A stretch of DNA of 64,000 nucleotides from Sphingomonas flavalba (GCF_004796535.1 NZ_SPHY01000001.1:186001-250000); one strand, 5' to 3'; positions 33,078-42,645 are shown, counted from the first letter of the stretch. The notes: generated from the letters alone by a model not told the origin. Program-made: numbers and translations.

Positions 33078-34196
33078 CTATTTGCGGCTGAGGAAGATGC
33101 GGCGTGCATTGCCGTAATAGATCTTGTCGATCACCGCGCGCGGCAACGCCAGCCCCTTCACCTCCGCGTCGATGTCGGCGATCCGCTGGGTGAGCGGCGT
33201 CGCCAGATAGCGCCAGTCGGACCGCCAGGCATGATCCGCCTCGCCGGCCAGGCCGTCGTCGCCGATCGGCGGATTCTGCGCCGGCGCGCCTGGCTCCGGC
33301 GGGTTGTCGGCGATGTCGGTGCCGTAGAGCAGCCGGTCCTGATATTTGACGAAGAAGGCGCGGACCTTCTCGTAATCGGCATTGGATTGATACTGCACCT
33401 GCGTCATTCGCGCCGCGAGGTCGACATTGGCGTTGGGAAAGCGGTCGAGGAACTGGGCCAGCCGGTCGACGCTCCATTCCAGGCTCGCCATATGCGCGCC
33501 GACGAACGACAGCTTCGGGTGGAAGGCGACAAAGCGGTCGCGCGCCGCCATCAGCATCTCGTATCCCGGCTCCTCCGGGTGCAGGTACATGTAATATTGC
33601 GGGTGATCGCGGAAATAGCTGCGGTCGTTGTCGGTCGTCATCTGGTCCAACGGCAGCCAGCAATTCTTCGGCTCGCCCTGGTGGGCGATCAGCGGCAGAC
33701 CGATCTTCTCCAGGTGGGCGATCACTCCGTCGAAGCGCGGATCGTCGAGAAAGATCGGCCGGCCTTCGTCATCCTTCGCGACCATGCCGATATTCTTCCA
33801 GACCTTGACCGCCACCGCGCCCTTGGCGACGGCGGCGTCGATCGTCGCGATCGCCCGCTCCGTCCAGCCCGGCTCGCCGAAACCGGCCATCGAGAAGGCG
33901 GTGGCGAAATGGAAATGCGCCGGGTCGGCGGCATGATGCCCCTCGACCGCCTGCGCCTGCACCGACAACGGCGGAAAATCGGGGTAGTCGACGTTGATCG
34001 ACAGCAGTTCGAACCCGTCCTTGCGCGCGACGTTGCGAAACGTCGTCCGTGCGACATTGTCGTGAACATGGGCATCGAGCTTGGCGACCCGCACGAAATC
34101 CGCCTCGGTATAGCTGCTCTGCGCCTGTGCCGTCGCCCCCGACAGCATCAGCACCGCCGCGGCCGACAACATGACGGAAACCGATAGGTGCGCCAT
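33078..34196 (-). CDS. Secreted amidohydrolase 2-family protein
   Basis: 372 aa from ATG 34196, which is 6 bp after GGAGG; an in-frame ATG at 34202 directly abuts the ribosome-binding site. A signal peptide ends near LSGATAQAQSS. Metal-binding residues of the amidohydrolase TIM barrel are LDAHVHDN (HxH), PLIAHQGE, SFVGAHMA and LYGTDIAD. The family has hydrolases and decarboxylases of varied substrates. It faces the alpha-galactosidase across a shared promoter region. As a periplasmic protein it is not a normal NagA/AgaA deacetylase. Confidence 0.85.
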   Translation of the reverse strand: MAHLSVSVMLSAAAVLMLSGATAQAQSSYTEADFVRVAKLDAHVHDNVARTTFRNVARKDGFELLSINVDYPDFPPLSVQAQAVEGHHAADPAHFHFATAFSMAGFGEPGWTERAIATIDAAVAKGAVAVKVWKNIGMVAKDDEGRPIFLDDPRFDGVIAHLEKIGLPLIAHQGEPKNCWLPLDQMTTDNDRSYFRDHPQYYMYLHPEEPGYEMLMAARDRFVAFHPKLSFVGAHMASLEWSVDRLAQFLDRFPNANVDLAARMTQVQYQSNADYEKVRAFFVKYQDRLLYGTDIADNPPEPGAPAQNPPIGDDGLAGEADHAWRSDWRYLATPLTQRIADIDAEVKGLALPRAVIDKIYYGNARRIFLSRK

Positions 34197-34217
34197 CACC
34201 ATCCTCCCCTGTTATAA

Positions 34218-34270
34218 AACGCAACTTAACGCGCTATGATTTCGAAAACTATCTTGCGTTAGTGCGCTAT
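34218..34270. promoter_or_regulatory. Repeat elements in divergent promoter region
   Basis: AACGCAA (34218-34224) is inverted as TTGCGTT (34254-34260). TTAACGCGCTAT (34226-34237) and TTAGTGCGCTAT (34259-34270) are direct repeats with 10 of 12 identical, 33 bp apart, about three helical turns. TTTCGAAA lies between them at 34240-34247 and shares the TTTCG core of the array at 32139-32203. This is a likely control region for the amidohydrolase and the aga-type operon. Confidence 0.5.
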
Positions 34271-34322
34271 TTCATGCAACTGGATTCTCGTCGGGCTCTC
34301 AGCGCCCGTGGAAAGGATTGGG

Positions 34323-36431
34323 ATGCCGGCTCTGCCCCACCATCGCCTGACACGACGCGGCGCACTCAGCCGCCTGCTCGCCAGCGGCGCGGCGGTGACG
34401 GTCGGCGCCGGTCCGCTGCGCGCGATGGCCGCAGAACCGCCGCTGGTCGAGGCGGCCGATTCCGTCCTGACCATCGCCTTCGATTCCGGCATGGCATCGC
34501 GGCTCACCCGCGCCGGCACCGTCCTGACCGGCTTCGACGCGGCCGACGCGCTGTGGCTGGGCGGCGGCGAGATCATTGACCGCTTCCTGCTGCTCGACCA
34601 CGACCGGGCGCCGCTGCCGAGTGGCCCGCACGGTCCCGGCACCCGCCACACCCTGCGCGGCGTCGCCAACGACCGGATCGAAAAGACCGTCACGATCGCC
34701 TTCCACGATCGCTATCCCGGCGTCGCGCTGATCGACATCCGTTTCCGCAACATCGGCAAGCAGCCGCTGACCGTCGCCGGCTGGCGGGCGGCGGCCCATG
34801 ACCTGCTCGCCCATCCCGCCGGGGCCTGGTCCTATGCCGGCGCCTCCTATCCCGATCGGCGTGACTGGGTGCAGCCGGTCGCCCCCGGTTTCGATCAACG
34901 CAACTTCATGGGCATGAACGGGTCCGACTATGGCGGCGGCACGCCGGTCGCCGCCGTCTGGCGGCCGGACGCCGGGCTGGCCGTGGGCCATGTCGAAACG
35001 GCACCGAAATTGATCGCGTTGCCCGTATCGCACCAGCCCGGCGGCACCCGCATCGGCATGGAGGGCGACACCGCGGCGCTGCTCGGCCCCGGCGAGACGC
35101 TGGAGCTGCCGCGCCTGTTCCTGATGGCGCATCGCGGCGACCATTTCGCCCCGCTAGACGCCTATCGTCGGATCATGGCCGAGCGCGGCATCGCCGCGCC
35201 GCCGATCCCCGATTCGAGCTACGCGCCAATCTGGTGCGGCTGGGGCTACGGCCATGATTTTACCGTCGACCAGATCATCGGCACCCTGCCCAAGGCGAAA
35301 GCGCTCGGGCTGGACTGGGTGGTGCTCGACGACGGCTGGCAGACATCGGAAGGCGACTGGAAGGTCGACCGCACGAAATTCCCCCGCGACGGCGCCGACA
35401 TGAAGGCGTTCGCCGATCGGGTGAAGGCCGCCGGTATGCGCCCGCGCCTGTGGTTCGCCCCGCTCACCGTCGACCCGGGCACCGACCTGATGCGCGACCA
35501 TCCGGAGATGCTGCTGCTCGACCGGAGCGGCGCGGCGCAGAACGTCACCTGGTGGGACGGCTTCACCCTCTGTCCGGCTCATCCGCCGGTCGTTGCCTAT
35601 TTCCAAGAGCATATCCGCCGGATTATCGGCGACTGGGGCTTCGAGGGGATCAAGTTCGACGGCCAGCATTTGAACGGCGTCGCCCCCTGCTACAACCCCG
35701 CCCACCACCATGCGCGGCCGGAAGAATCGGTCGAGAAGCTGCAGGATTTCTGGAAGGCGCTCTACGACACGGCGATGGCGATCAACCCGCAGGCGGTGAT
35801 CGAGCTGTGCCCGTGCGGCGACGCCTTCGCCTTCTACAACATTCCGGCGATGAACCACACCCCGGCGTCCGACCCGGAATCGTCCTGGCAGGTCCGGTTG
35901 AAGGGCAAGAGCCTGAAGGCGCTGATCGGGCCGTCCGCGCCCTTTGCCGGCGATCATGTCGAATTAAGCGACGGCCACGCCGATTTCGCCTCCAGCTACG
36001 GCGTCGGTGCGGTGCCTTCGACCAAATTCACCTGGCCCAAGGATTCCGCCAGCCCGTCCGACAATCCGCCGCTCGGCGGCTATGTGCTGACCCCGCAGAA
36101 GGAGGCGGTGTGGCGCCAGTGGATCGCGCTCTACCGGCAAACGATGCCGGCGCGCGGTATCTATCGCGGCGAGCTTTACGACATCGGCTTCGACAAGCCG
36201 GAAGGCCACGCGATCGCCACCGCCGATGGCACGATGCACTACGCCTTCTTCGCCAAGGCATGGGACGGGCCGGTGCGGCTACGCGGTCTCGGCCCCGGCC
36301 GCTACCGGCTGACCGATCCGTTGTCGGGCCGAGCCCTCGGCACCGCCACCGCCGCCGAAAACAGCCTTCAGGCCAGTTTCACCCATGCGCTGATCGTCGC
36401 GGCGACGCCGATGGACACGGGCGCCGCATGA
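34323..36431 (+). CDS. GH36-like alpha-galactosidase / alpha-N-acetylgalactosaminidase
   Basis: 702 aa from ATG 34323, which follows AAAGGA with good spacing; an in-frame GTG lies at 34308. The Tat-like signal TRRGALSRLLASGAAV points to export. The GH36/melibiase barrel shows IWCGWGYG, DWVVLDDGWQTSEGDW, MRPRLWFAPL, GIKFDGQH (nucleophile Asp) and TPASDPESSWQ (candidate acid/base Asp). Alpha-galactosidase and alpha-GalNAcase specificities cannot be distinguished here; neighbouring aga-type genes favour a GalNAc- or galactosamine-containing substrate. First gene of the operon; overlaps the transporter by 4 bp. Confidence 0.85.
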   Translation: MPALPHHRLTRRGALSRLLASGAAVTVGAGPLRAMAAEPPLVEAADSVLTIAFDSGMASRLTRAGTVLTGFDAADALWLGGGEIIDRFLLLDHDRAPLPSGPHGPGTRHTLRGVANDRIEKTVTIAFHDRYPGVALIDIRFRNIGKQPLTVAGWRAAAHDLLAHPAGAWSYAGASYPDRRDWVQPVAPGFDQRNFMGMNGSDYGGGTPVAAVWRPDAGLAVGHVETAPKLIALPVSHQPGGTRIGMEGDTAALLGPGETLELPRLFLMAHRGDHFAPLDAYRRIMAERGIAAPPIPDSSYAPIWCGWGYGHDFTVDQIIGTLPKAKALGLDWVVLDDGWQTSEGDWKVDRTKFPRDGADMKAFADRVKAAGMRPRLWFAPLTVDPGTDLMRDHPEMLLLDRSGAAQNVTWWDGFTLCPAHPPVVAYFQEHIRRIIGDWGFEGIKFDGQHLNGVAPCYNPAHHHARPEESVEKLQDFWKALYDTAMAINPQAVIELCPCGDAFAFYNIPAMNHTPASDPESSWQVRLKGKSLKALIGPSAPFAGDHVELSDGHADFASSYGVGAVPSTKFTWPKDSASPSDNPPLGGYVLTPQKEAVWRQWIALYRQTMPARGIYRGELYDIGFDKPEGHAIATADGTMHYAFFAKAWDGPVRLRGLGPGRYRLTDPLSGRALGTATAAENSLQASFTHALIVAATPMDTGAA

Positions 36432-37360
36432 CCGCCGCGCCCGCAGGCCGCGCCTGGCTGCTCTATGCGCTGACCACCGTCCTGCTCTGGGGAGTGTGGG
36501 GCGCCTTTTCCAGCGTGTCGCCCGAACGCGGTTTTCCCGAAACGCTGGTCTATTGCGTCTGGGCGCTGACAATGATCCCGCCGGCGCTGATCGTCCTCGC
36601 CCAAAGCGGCTGGCGGCTGGACCGCAGCCCCCGCGCGATGCTCTATGGCCTCGCGATCGGCCTGCTCGGCGCCGGCGGGCAACTGGTGCTGTTCTACGCG
36701 ATCACCCGCGGCCCGGCCTGGCTGATCTTCCCGATCATCTCGCTGTCGCCGGTCGTCACCATCGCCCTGTCCTTCTTCCTGCTCGGCGAACGGACCGGGC
36801 GGCTCGGCGCCGTCGGCATCGCCCTTGCGCTGTTGGCGCTGCCGTTGTTCGATTTTCTGCCGCAGGCCGGTGGCGGTGACCATGGCGCAAGCTGGTTCCT
36901 GCTGGCGCTGATCGTCATGGCCTGCTGGGGCGTACAGGCCTATTTCATGAAGGCGGCCAACCACGTCATGGCCGCCGAAAGCATCTTCTTCTACATGATG
37001 CTGACCGGGCTGGCACTCGCCCCGGTCGCCTATGCGATGACCGACTTCTCGCGGCCGATCAACATGGGCGCCGACGGTCCGCTGCTCGCCGCCGGCATCC
37101 AGTTGCTGAACGCGATCGGCGCGCTGACTCTGGTCTTTGCCTTCCGCCACGGCAAGGCGATCGTCGTCGCGCCGCTCAGCAACGCCGGCGCCCCCCTCGT
37201 CACCGCGGTTATCGCGCTGGCGGTTGCCGGCATCGTGCCCGGGCCGTTGAAAGCGACCGGCCTCGTCCTGGCGCTGGTCGCCTCCGTCCTGCTGGCGATC
37301 GAGCCGGACGCCGCCGACACCGAAGCCGAAGCCGACACTCCCCGGCCGGAGACGGCATGA
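36428..37360 (+). CDS. EamA/DMT-family permease
   Basis: 310 aa with ten membrane helices in two EamA repeats, starting MTAAPAGRAWLLYALTTVLLWG at an ATGA overlap with the GH36 gene. Conserved bits are LSPVVTIALSFFLLGERTG in repeat 1 and PLSNAGAPLVTAVIALAVAG in repeat 2. The C-terminal tail is acidic. In this operon it is the obvious candidate to carry the liberated amino sugar over the inner membrane, in place of the AgaP-type permease of other species. That role is inference. Confidence 0.87.
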   Translation: MTAAPAGRAWLLYALTTVLLWGVWGAFSSVSPERGFPETLVYCVWALTMIPPALIVLAQSGWRLDRSPRAMLYGLAIGLLGAGGQLVLFYAITRGPAWLIFPIISLSPVVTIALSFFLLGERTGRLGAVGIALALLALPLFDFLPQAGGGDHGASWFLLALIVMACWGVQAYFMKAANHVMAAESIFFYMMLTGLALAPVAYAMTDFSRPINMGADGPLLAAGIQLLNAIGALTLVFAFRHGKAIVVAPLSNAGAPLVTAVIALAVAGIVPGPLKATGLVLALVASVLLAIEPDAADTEAEADTPRPETA

Positions 37361-38643
37361 TGCATCCGATCCAGCAACTGATCCGCCGCCACAAGGCGGG
37401 CGAGCCGGTCGGCGTTACCTCCGTGTGCTCCGCCCATCCGCTGGTGATCGAGGCGGTCTTCGCCCACGCGCTCCGCCATGGCGCACCGTTCGTGCTGATT
37501 GAGGCGACGTCGAACCAGGTCAACCAGGACGGTGGCTACACCGGCATGACCCCGGATGCTTTCCGCACCTTCGTCCACGCCATCGCCGACCGCGCCGGCT
37601 TCGCTCACGACCGGATCGTGCTCGGCGGCGACCATCTCGGCCCCAATGCATGGACCGCCCTGCCCGCCGCCGACGCGCTGGCGAAAGCGGAGGTGATGGT
37701 CGCCGCCTATGTCCGCGCCGGCTTCCGCAAGATCCACCTCGACTGCTCGATGAGCTGCGCCGACGACCCGTCGCCACTGCCGGAACGGACGATCGCGGAG
37801 CGTGCCGCCCGCCTGTGTCACGCCGCCGAGGCCGCCTTCGCTGGCACGCCGGGCGACGCGCCGGTCTATGTCATCGGCACCGAGGTGCCGGTGCCCGGCG
37901 GCGCGGCGGAGGATCTGGACGATCTGGCGGTAACTGCGCCGGACGCGGCGCTGGCGACGATCGCGATGCACCGCACGCTTTTCGCCGAACAGGGGCTGGC
38001 CGACGCCTGGACGCGAGTGATCGCCACCGTCGTCCAGCCCGGCGTCGAGTTCGACCACGACAAGGTGGTCGATTACCGGCCGGAACGCGCCCGCGCGCTG
38101 AGTGCCGCGATCGAGCCGGTCGACGGCGTCGTGTTCGAGGCGCATTCGACCGATTACCAGACGGCCGCGGCACTCGCCGCGCTGGTCCGCGACCATTTCG
38201 CGATCCTGAAAGTCGGCCCCGGAGTCACCTTCGCGCTGCGCGAGGCGCTGTGGGGGCTGGACGCGATCGAGCGGGAATGGATCGCGCCGGACCAGCAGGC
38301 GCGGCTGCGCGTGACGGCAATGGACAGGCTGCGCGCCGAGCCGGCGCACTGGCGCAAATATTACCACGCAACCGGCCACGCCCTCGATATCCAACTGCAA
38401 TACAGCCTCAGCGACCGTATCCGCTATTATTGGCCCGGTCCGGCGATCGGCGCGGCGCAGGCGCGGCTGTTCGCCAATCTGCGGGCCGCGCCGCCGCCGC
38501 CGGGGCTGGTCAGCCAGTATCTGCCCGTCGCTTTCGCCGCCCTCCGCCGCGACCATCGGAGCATCGACCCAGCCGCTCTCACCCTCGCCCATATCGGCGC
38601 CGTGCTCGACGCCTATCACGGAGCCTGCCACCCCGATGCCTGA
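37357..38643 (+). CDS. D-tagatose-bisphosphate aldolase, AgaZ/GatZ (class II non-catalytic) subunit
   Basis: 428 aa. Typical segments: MMHPIQQLIRRHKAGEPVGV, SVCSAHPLVIEAVF, LIEATSNQVNQDGGYTGMTP, IVLGGDHLGPNAW and KIHLDCSMSC. This is the GatZ/KbaZ/AgaZ family, which stabilises the AgaY/KbaY aldolase in the galactitol and GalNAc pathways. No AgaY homologue is within the window. It overlaps the transporter by 4 bp and agaS by 8 bp. Confidence 0.9.
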   Translation: MMHPIQQLIRRHKAGEPVGVTSVCSAHPLVIEAVFAHALRHGAPFVLIEATSNQVNQDGGYTGMTPDAFRTFVHAIADRAGFAHDRIVLGGDHLGPNAWTALPAADALAKAEVMVAAYVRAGFRKIHLDCSMSCADDPSPLPERTIAERAARLCHAAEAAFAGTPGDAPVYVIGTEVPVPGGAAEDLDDLAVTAPDAALATIAMHRTLFAEQGLADAWTRVIATVVQPGVEFDHDKVVDYRPERARALSAAIEPVDGVVFEAHSTDYQTAAALAALVRDHFAILKVGPGVTFALREALWGLDAIEREWIAPDQQARLRVTAMDRLRAEPAHWRKYYHATGHALDIQLQYSLSDRIRYYWPGPAIGAAQARLFANLRAAPPPPGLVSQYLPVAFAALRRDHRSIDPAALTLAHIGAVLDAYHGACHPDA

Positions 38644-39778
38644 TCTGCCCCTCCCCTCTTCCAGTGCCAACGGGGCGGATTGCTGGACGCGGCGCGAAAT
38701 CGCGCAGCAGCCGCAAACCCTGCGCGAGACGCAACGCCTGCTCACGGCCGGCCGGCTGGCGATCGAGCGCTTCCTGGCGCCGCTGCTCGCCCGGCCGGAC
38801 CTGCGGGTGGTGATGACCGGGGCCGGCACCTCCGCTTTCATCGGCCAGTGCCTGGCCCCCTGGCTCAGCCGCATCCTCGCCCGCCGGGTCGACGCGGTCG
38901 CAACCACCGACATCGTCAGCGCGCCCGATCTGCATTTCGAACGCGACACGCCGACTCTGCTCGTCTCGTTCGGCCGCTCCGGTAGCAGCCCGGAAAGCGT
39001 CGCCGCCGTCGCGATCGCCGATGCCCGCGTCGTCGACGTCCATCATCTGATCATCACCTGCAACACGAACGGTGCGCTGGCGACCCGCGCCACAGCCAAC
39101 ACCCACGTCGTCGTGCTGCCGGAGGCGACGCACGATCGCGGCTTCGCCATGACGTCCAGCTTCACCGCAATGATGCTGGCGGCGCTGTCGGTCTTCTCCG
39201 GCATCGGCAGGATGGATGCCCGCGTCGCCGCCATCAGCGCTGCGGTCGCGGATACCTTGGCCGTCGCCGACGGCACGATGCACGCGCTCGCCGCGCGCGG
39301 CTTCACTCGCACCGTCTATCTCGGCAGCGGGGTGTTCAAGGGGCTGGCCTGCGAAGCGGCGCTGAAGCTGCTGGAGCTGACCGACGGGCGGATGGTGACG
39401 GCGTTCGACACGCCGATGGGTTTCCGCCATGGTCCCAAGACCATCGTCAACGCCGAAACGCTGGTGGTGATCTTCGTGTCCAACGATCCGCTGACCGCCC
39501 GCTACGACCGCGACCTGATCGCGGAACTGCGCGCCGACCAGGTTGCCGGTGGGGTCGTCACCATCGCCGCGGGCAATGCGGCGGATGACGACACGATCGG
39601 GGTGCCCGGTCTCACCGCCGCGAGCGACGTCGACCTGCTGTTCCCCTATATCGTCCCGGCCCAGTTGTTCGCGCTGTACGCGTCGCTGGCGCACGGGGTG
39701 ACGCCCGACGCGCCCAATGCCGCCGGCACGGTCAACCGCGTCGTCCAGGGGGTCCGCATCCACGACGGCGCCATATGA
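38636..39778 (+). CDS. agaS: AgaS, galactosamine-6-phosphate deaminase/isomerase (SIS)
   Basis: 380 aa. Two SIS domains: VVMTGAGTSAFIGQCLAPW and LLVSFGRSGSSPESVA in the first, TVYLGSGVFKGLACEAALKLLELTDGRMVTAFDTPMGFRHGP in the second. Together they match AgaS, which converts galactosamine-6-phosphate to tagatose-6-phosphate and ammonia in GalNAc/galactosamine use. It lies between agaZ-like and kinase genes with overlaps at both ends. Confidence 0.9.
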   Translation: MPDLPLPSSSANGADCWTRREIAQQPQTLRETQRLLTAGRLAIERFLAPLLARPDLRVVMTGAGTSAFIGQCLAPWLSRILARRVDAVATTDIVSAPDLHFERDTPTLLVSFGRSGSSPESVAAVAIADARVVDVHHLIITCNTNGALATRATANTHVVVLPEATHDRGFAMTSSFTAMMLAALSVFSGIGRMDARVAAISAAVADTLAVADGTMHALAARGFTRTVYLGSGVFKGLACEAALKLLELTDGRMVTAFDTPMGFRHGPKTIVNAETLVVIFVSNDPLTARYDRDLIAELRADQVAGGVVTIAAGNAADDDTIGVPGLTAASDVDLLFPYIVPAQLFALYASLAHGVTPDAPNAAGTVNRVVQGVRIHDGAI

Positions 39779-40725
39779 GCGGCCCGCTCTATTATCTCGG
39801 CGTCGACGGCGGCGGTACCAAGACCGAATTTCTGTGCATCGACGCTACCGGCGCGATCGTCGCCCGCCACCGGGGGCCGACCGCCTATCACCTTCAGGTC
39901 GGCGTCGACGGCGCGACTGCGGCGATCGGTGCCGGCGTCACCGCCATCTGCCAGACGCTGGCCATCACCCCGGCCGATATCGCTTTCGCCTTCTTCGGAC
40001 TGCCTGCCTATGGCGAGGACAGCGTGATCGACCCGACGCTGGAACGCGCATGCGGCGTCGCCCTCGGCCATCAGCGCTATCATTGCGGCAACGACATGGT
40101 CTGCGGCTGGGCCGGCTCGCTCGATTGCGCCGACGGCCTCAACCTCGTCGCCGGCACCGGCTCGATCGGCTATGGCGAGCGCCAGGGGAAAAGCGCCCGC
40201 ATCGGCGGCTGGGGAGAGGTATTCAGCGACGAAGGCTCCGCCTACTGGATCGCGGTGCAGGGCCTGAACGCCTTCACCCGGATGAGCGATGGCCGCCTGC
40301 CCGGGGGGCCGCTCCACGCCGGTTTCGTCGCTGCGCTCAGCCTGCGCAGCGACCTCGACATCTGCGCGCGGATCATGGGGCCGAACGGCCTGCCGCGCGA
40401 TGCGATCGCGGCGCTGGCGCCAGTCGTCGCCCAAGCTGCGGCGGACGGCGACCGGGTGGCGATCGCCATTCACCAGCGCGCCGCGGACGAGTTGGCGGCG
40501 ATGGCCGACGCTTTGCGTAACACGCTCGGTTTCGCGCCTGGCGAGGAGGCGTTGATTTCCTGGTCCGGCGGCGTACTGACCAATGTCGCGGCGGTCAGGG
40601 ACGCACTGGAAGAGCGACTGGCGGCGCGCGGCGGCTATCGGATGGTGGCGCCGCGCCATTCCCCGGCCTATGGCGCGGCACGCTATGCTGCCCGCCTTGC
40701 CGGCCCGGCCCCACCATCCGGTTGA
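39775..40725 (+). CDS. BadF/NAGK-type sugar kinase, likely AgaK
   Basis: 316 aa of the ASKHA fold. ATP site strand [18 protein letters not shown], phosphate-2 strand [13 protein letters not shown] and the segment [18 protein letters not shown] fit the N-acetylglucosamine kinase/BadF family. In GalNAc operons the kinase AgaK phosphorylates (N-acetyl)galactosamine; that is the suggested role here. It overlaps agaS by 4 bp and closes the operon, with 65 bp before rpmB. Confidence 0.86.
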   Translation: MSGPLYYLGVDGGGTKTEFLCIDATGAIVARHRGPTAYHLQVGVDGATAAIGAGVTAICQTLAITPADIAFAFFGLPAYGEDSVIDPTLERACGVALGHQRYHCGNDMVCGWAGSLDCADGLNLVAGTGSIGYGERQGKSARIGGWGEVFSDEGSAYWIAVQGLNAFTRMSDGRLPGGPLHAGFVAALSLRSDLDICARIMGPNGLPRDAIAALAPVVAQAAADGDRVAIAIHQRAADELAAMADALRNTLGFAPGEEALISWSGGVLTNVAAVRDALEERLAARGGYRMVAPRHSPAYGAARYAARLAGPAPPSG

Positions 40726-40790
40726 CCGCGCGGCCCTTCTCCGGTATCGGCCAGCGCTTTCCGGGCAACCCGAAATTCAGGACGAATGAC

Positions 40791-41075
40791 ATGGCGCGTA
40801 TCTGCGAACTGACCGGCAAGGGCCGGCAGGTGGGGCACAATGTTTCCCACGCCAACAACAAGACCAAGCGGACTTTCCTGCCGAATCTGCAGAATGTGAC
40901 GCTGATGTCGGACACGCTGTCGCGCAGCGTGCGGCTGCGCGTGTCGACGCACGGCCTGCGTTCGGTCGAGCATGTCGGCGGCCTCGACAACTGGCTGCTC
41001 AAGACCAACGACGAAAAGCTCAGCCCCCGCGCCCGGAAGCTGAAGCGCGAAGTGGCGAAGGCGAAGGCCGCCTGA
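40791..41075 (+). CDS. rpmB: 50S ribosomal protein L28
   Basis: 94 aa, beginning [20 protein letters not shown] and containing [15 protein letters not shown], the L28 signature. The alphaproteobacterial form is longer than the E. coli one, with the extra basic tail AKAKAA. ATG 40791 is well placed; an upstream ATG at 40722 starts in the kinase end. Its last 56 bases overlap the end of the convergent phytase-like gene. Confidence 0.97.
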   Translation: MARICELTGKGRQVGHNVSHANNKTKRTFLPNLQNVTLMSDTLSRSVRLRVSTHGLRSVEHVGGLDNWLLKTNDEKLSPRARKLKREVAKAKAA

Positions 41076-42108
41076 CCCGCGCCGCCCGGCCCGGCACCGC
41101 CGGGTCGAGCGCGAATTGCATCAGCAAGGTTCGCTGGTACCAGGCGAAATTGTCGTCCGAGGCGATCCACAGCATCGTTCGGCCGCCTTCCTGCGTCACC
41201 GCCATCGCCTCGTAATTCTCCGCATTGAGCGGCGGGCCGATTCGCGCCACCTCCGTCGGCACCACCCGGGCGCCCGGCGCGATCGCGTCCGCGTCGATCG
41301 CCGTCACCAGCGTCGATATCCCGGCGACCAGCTTCAGCCGTCCGTCCCGCCAGCCGAAACGGGCGCGACGCGGGTTGACGTTGCGGTGGAGGATCAGCAG
41401 CCGCCCGTCGGGCAGTTCCGCCATGTCGGTCACCCGGAACCAGCGTGGCGCGGCATAGCGGAAGCGAACCGGCCGCTCTCCCCGGGTCGGGTCGCCGGCG
41501 AACAACAGCCCGGCATGGGTGCCGTCCGCCCCCGGCGCCTCCGCGATGACGACGAATCGGCCGGAGCGCAGCCGCACCATCGCCTCCGCGCCGGAATTGG
41601 TCGGCCAGTCCGCCATCGCGGGCGGGGCCGCCGTCGCCTCCGCTCGTGCGAAGCCGGGGGCGTAGCGCCAGATCTGGTTGAATCTCTCATAGCCGATCCA
41701 GGCGCGGCCGCTGGCCGGGTCCATCGCCAGCGATTCAGTGTCCCTGTCGTCCTTCGACCAGCCGACCCCCGGCCCGTCCCGCAGGTCGACAAAGCGGATG
41801 CGCCCGGCCCGCCCCTTCTCGTCCAGGTCGAACTGCATGACCCCGCCGGCATCGCTGAGCAAGGTGAAGCGGCGCCCGGCGACCGCAATGCCGGACACGC
41901 TGCCGAACGCCGGGTCGGCGCTGGTCAACTGCCAGCCGGCGACGAAGGTCAGCGCCCCCACCCGTCTGACCGTCGGGTCGCTGGGGGCAAGCGGCACCGC
42001 GACCGAGCGGATCGGCGCGCCGGAGGTGATCAGCGGCCGCGCTGGCTCCCCGGCGTAGTCGCCGATGCCGACGAGCAGCAGCAGGATCGAGGGCAGGAAA
42101 CGGGCCAC
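41020..42108 (-). CDS. Esterase-like activity of phytase family protein
   Basis: 362 aa, GTG start at 42108. N-terminal signal peptide ([17 protein letters not shown]), then a beta-propeller pattern: [91 protein letters not shown], and [26 protein letters not shown]. This matches the phytase-like esterase family of alphaproteobacteria. Its C-terminal ~18 residues, rich in Arg/Ser/Pro, lie inside rpmB and are probably not functionally constrained. Confidence 0.86.
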   Translation of the reverse strand: MARFLPSILLLLVGIGDYAGEPARPLITSGAPIRSVAVPLAPSDPTVRRVGALTFVAGWQLTSADPAFGSVSGIAVAGRRFTLLSDAGGVMQFDLDEKGRAGRIRFVDLRDGPGVGWSKDDRDTESLAMDPASGRAWIGYERFNQIWRYAPGFARAEATAAPPAMADWPTNSGAEAMVRLRSGRFVVIAEAPGADGTHAGLLFAGDPTRGERPVRFRYAAPRWFRVTDMAELPDGRLLILHRNVNPRRARFGWRDGRLKLVAGISTLVTAIDADAIAPGARVVPTEVARIGPPLNAENYEAMAVTQEGGRTMLWIASDDNFAWYQRTLLMQFALDPAVPGRAARVRRPSPSPLRASASGRGG

Positions 42109-42258
42109 GCCCGCTTCTAGCGCCGACGGCCCGGCGGGGAAGTGCGTTTACCAAGCTGAACGGCAGCTAACACCCATGTTCAGGACCCACTCAAGCGAAT
42201 CGGTCCATCAAGGCCCTGTCGACGGGCAGTCGTCGACGCAGACTGGAGGAGTTGGAAG

Positions 42259-42645
42259 ATGATCAAGCAGCTGAGCATGATCGGCGCGGCCATCGCGATG
42301 ACGGCCGGCGCTGTGATCCCCACCTCCGCGGAGGCTCGTCCCCAGTATCGCGGTTACGACCGGGGTTATGACCGCGGCTACTACAACGGGAATTACTACA
42401 ACAGCGGCAACCACTACCGCGGTTACCGCTATCAGGACCGCCGCCCGTATCGCGGCTACCGCAACAACTATCGTTGCGACAGCGGCACCGGCGGCACGAT
42501 CATCGGCGCGATCGCCGGCGGCCTGCTCGGCAACGAGGTGGTCGGGCGGCATGGCGACAAGACCGCGGGCGCGATCATTGGCGCTGGCGTCGGCGCCCTG
42601 GCGGGCCGCGCCATCGACCGGGCGGACAGCCCGCGCCGCTGCTGA
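42259..42645 (+). CDS. Glycine-zipper 2TM domain protein (17-kDa surface antigen type)
   Basis: 128 aa. Signal peptide ends near TSAEA, followed by a Tyr/Arg/Gly/Asn-rich stretch (YRGYDRGYDRGYYNG), then the glycine zipper GTIIGAIAGGLLGNEVVG and AGAIIGAGVGALAGRAID. This is the pattern of the Rickettsia 17-kDa antigen/YMGG family, anchored in or near the outer membrane. The ribosome-binding site GGAGGAG lies at 42245-42251. A strong terminator follows at 42713-42752. The start of the frame at 42259 is the first ATG after it. Confidence 0.87.
   Translation: MIKQLSMIGAAIAMTAGAVIPTSAEARPQYRGYDRGYDRGYYNGNYYNSGNHYRGYRYQDRRPYRGYRNNYRCDSGTGGTIIGAIAGGLLGNEVVGRHGDKTAGAIIGAGVGALAGRAIDRADSPRRC

Noticed and set aside
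42156-42183. CTGAAC ... GTTCAG inverted repeat upstream of the glycine-zipper gene
   Set aside because: Only 6-bp arms with a 16-bp spacer; too weak to call an operator on its own.
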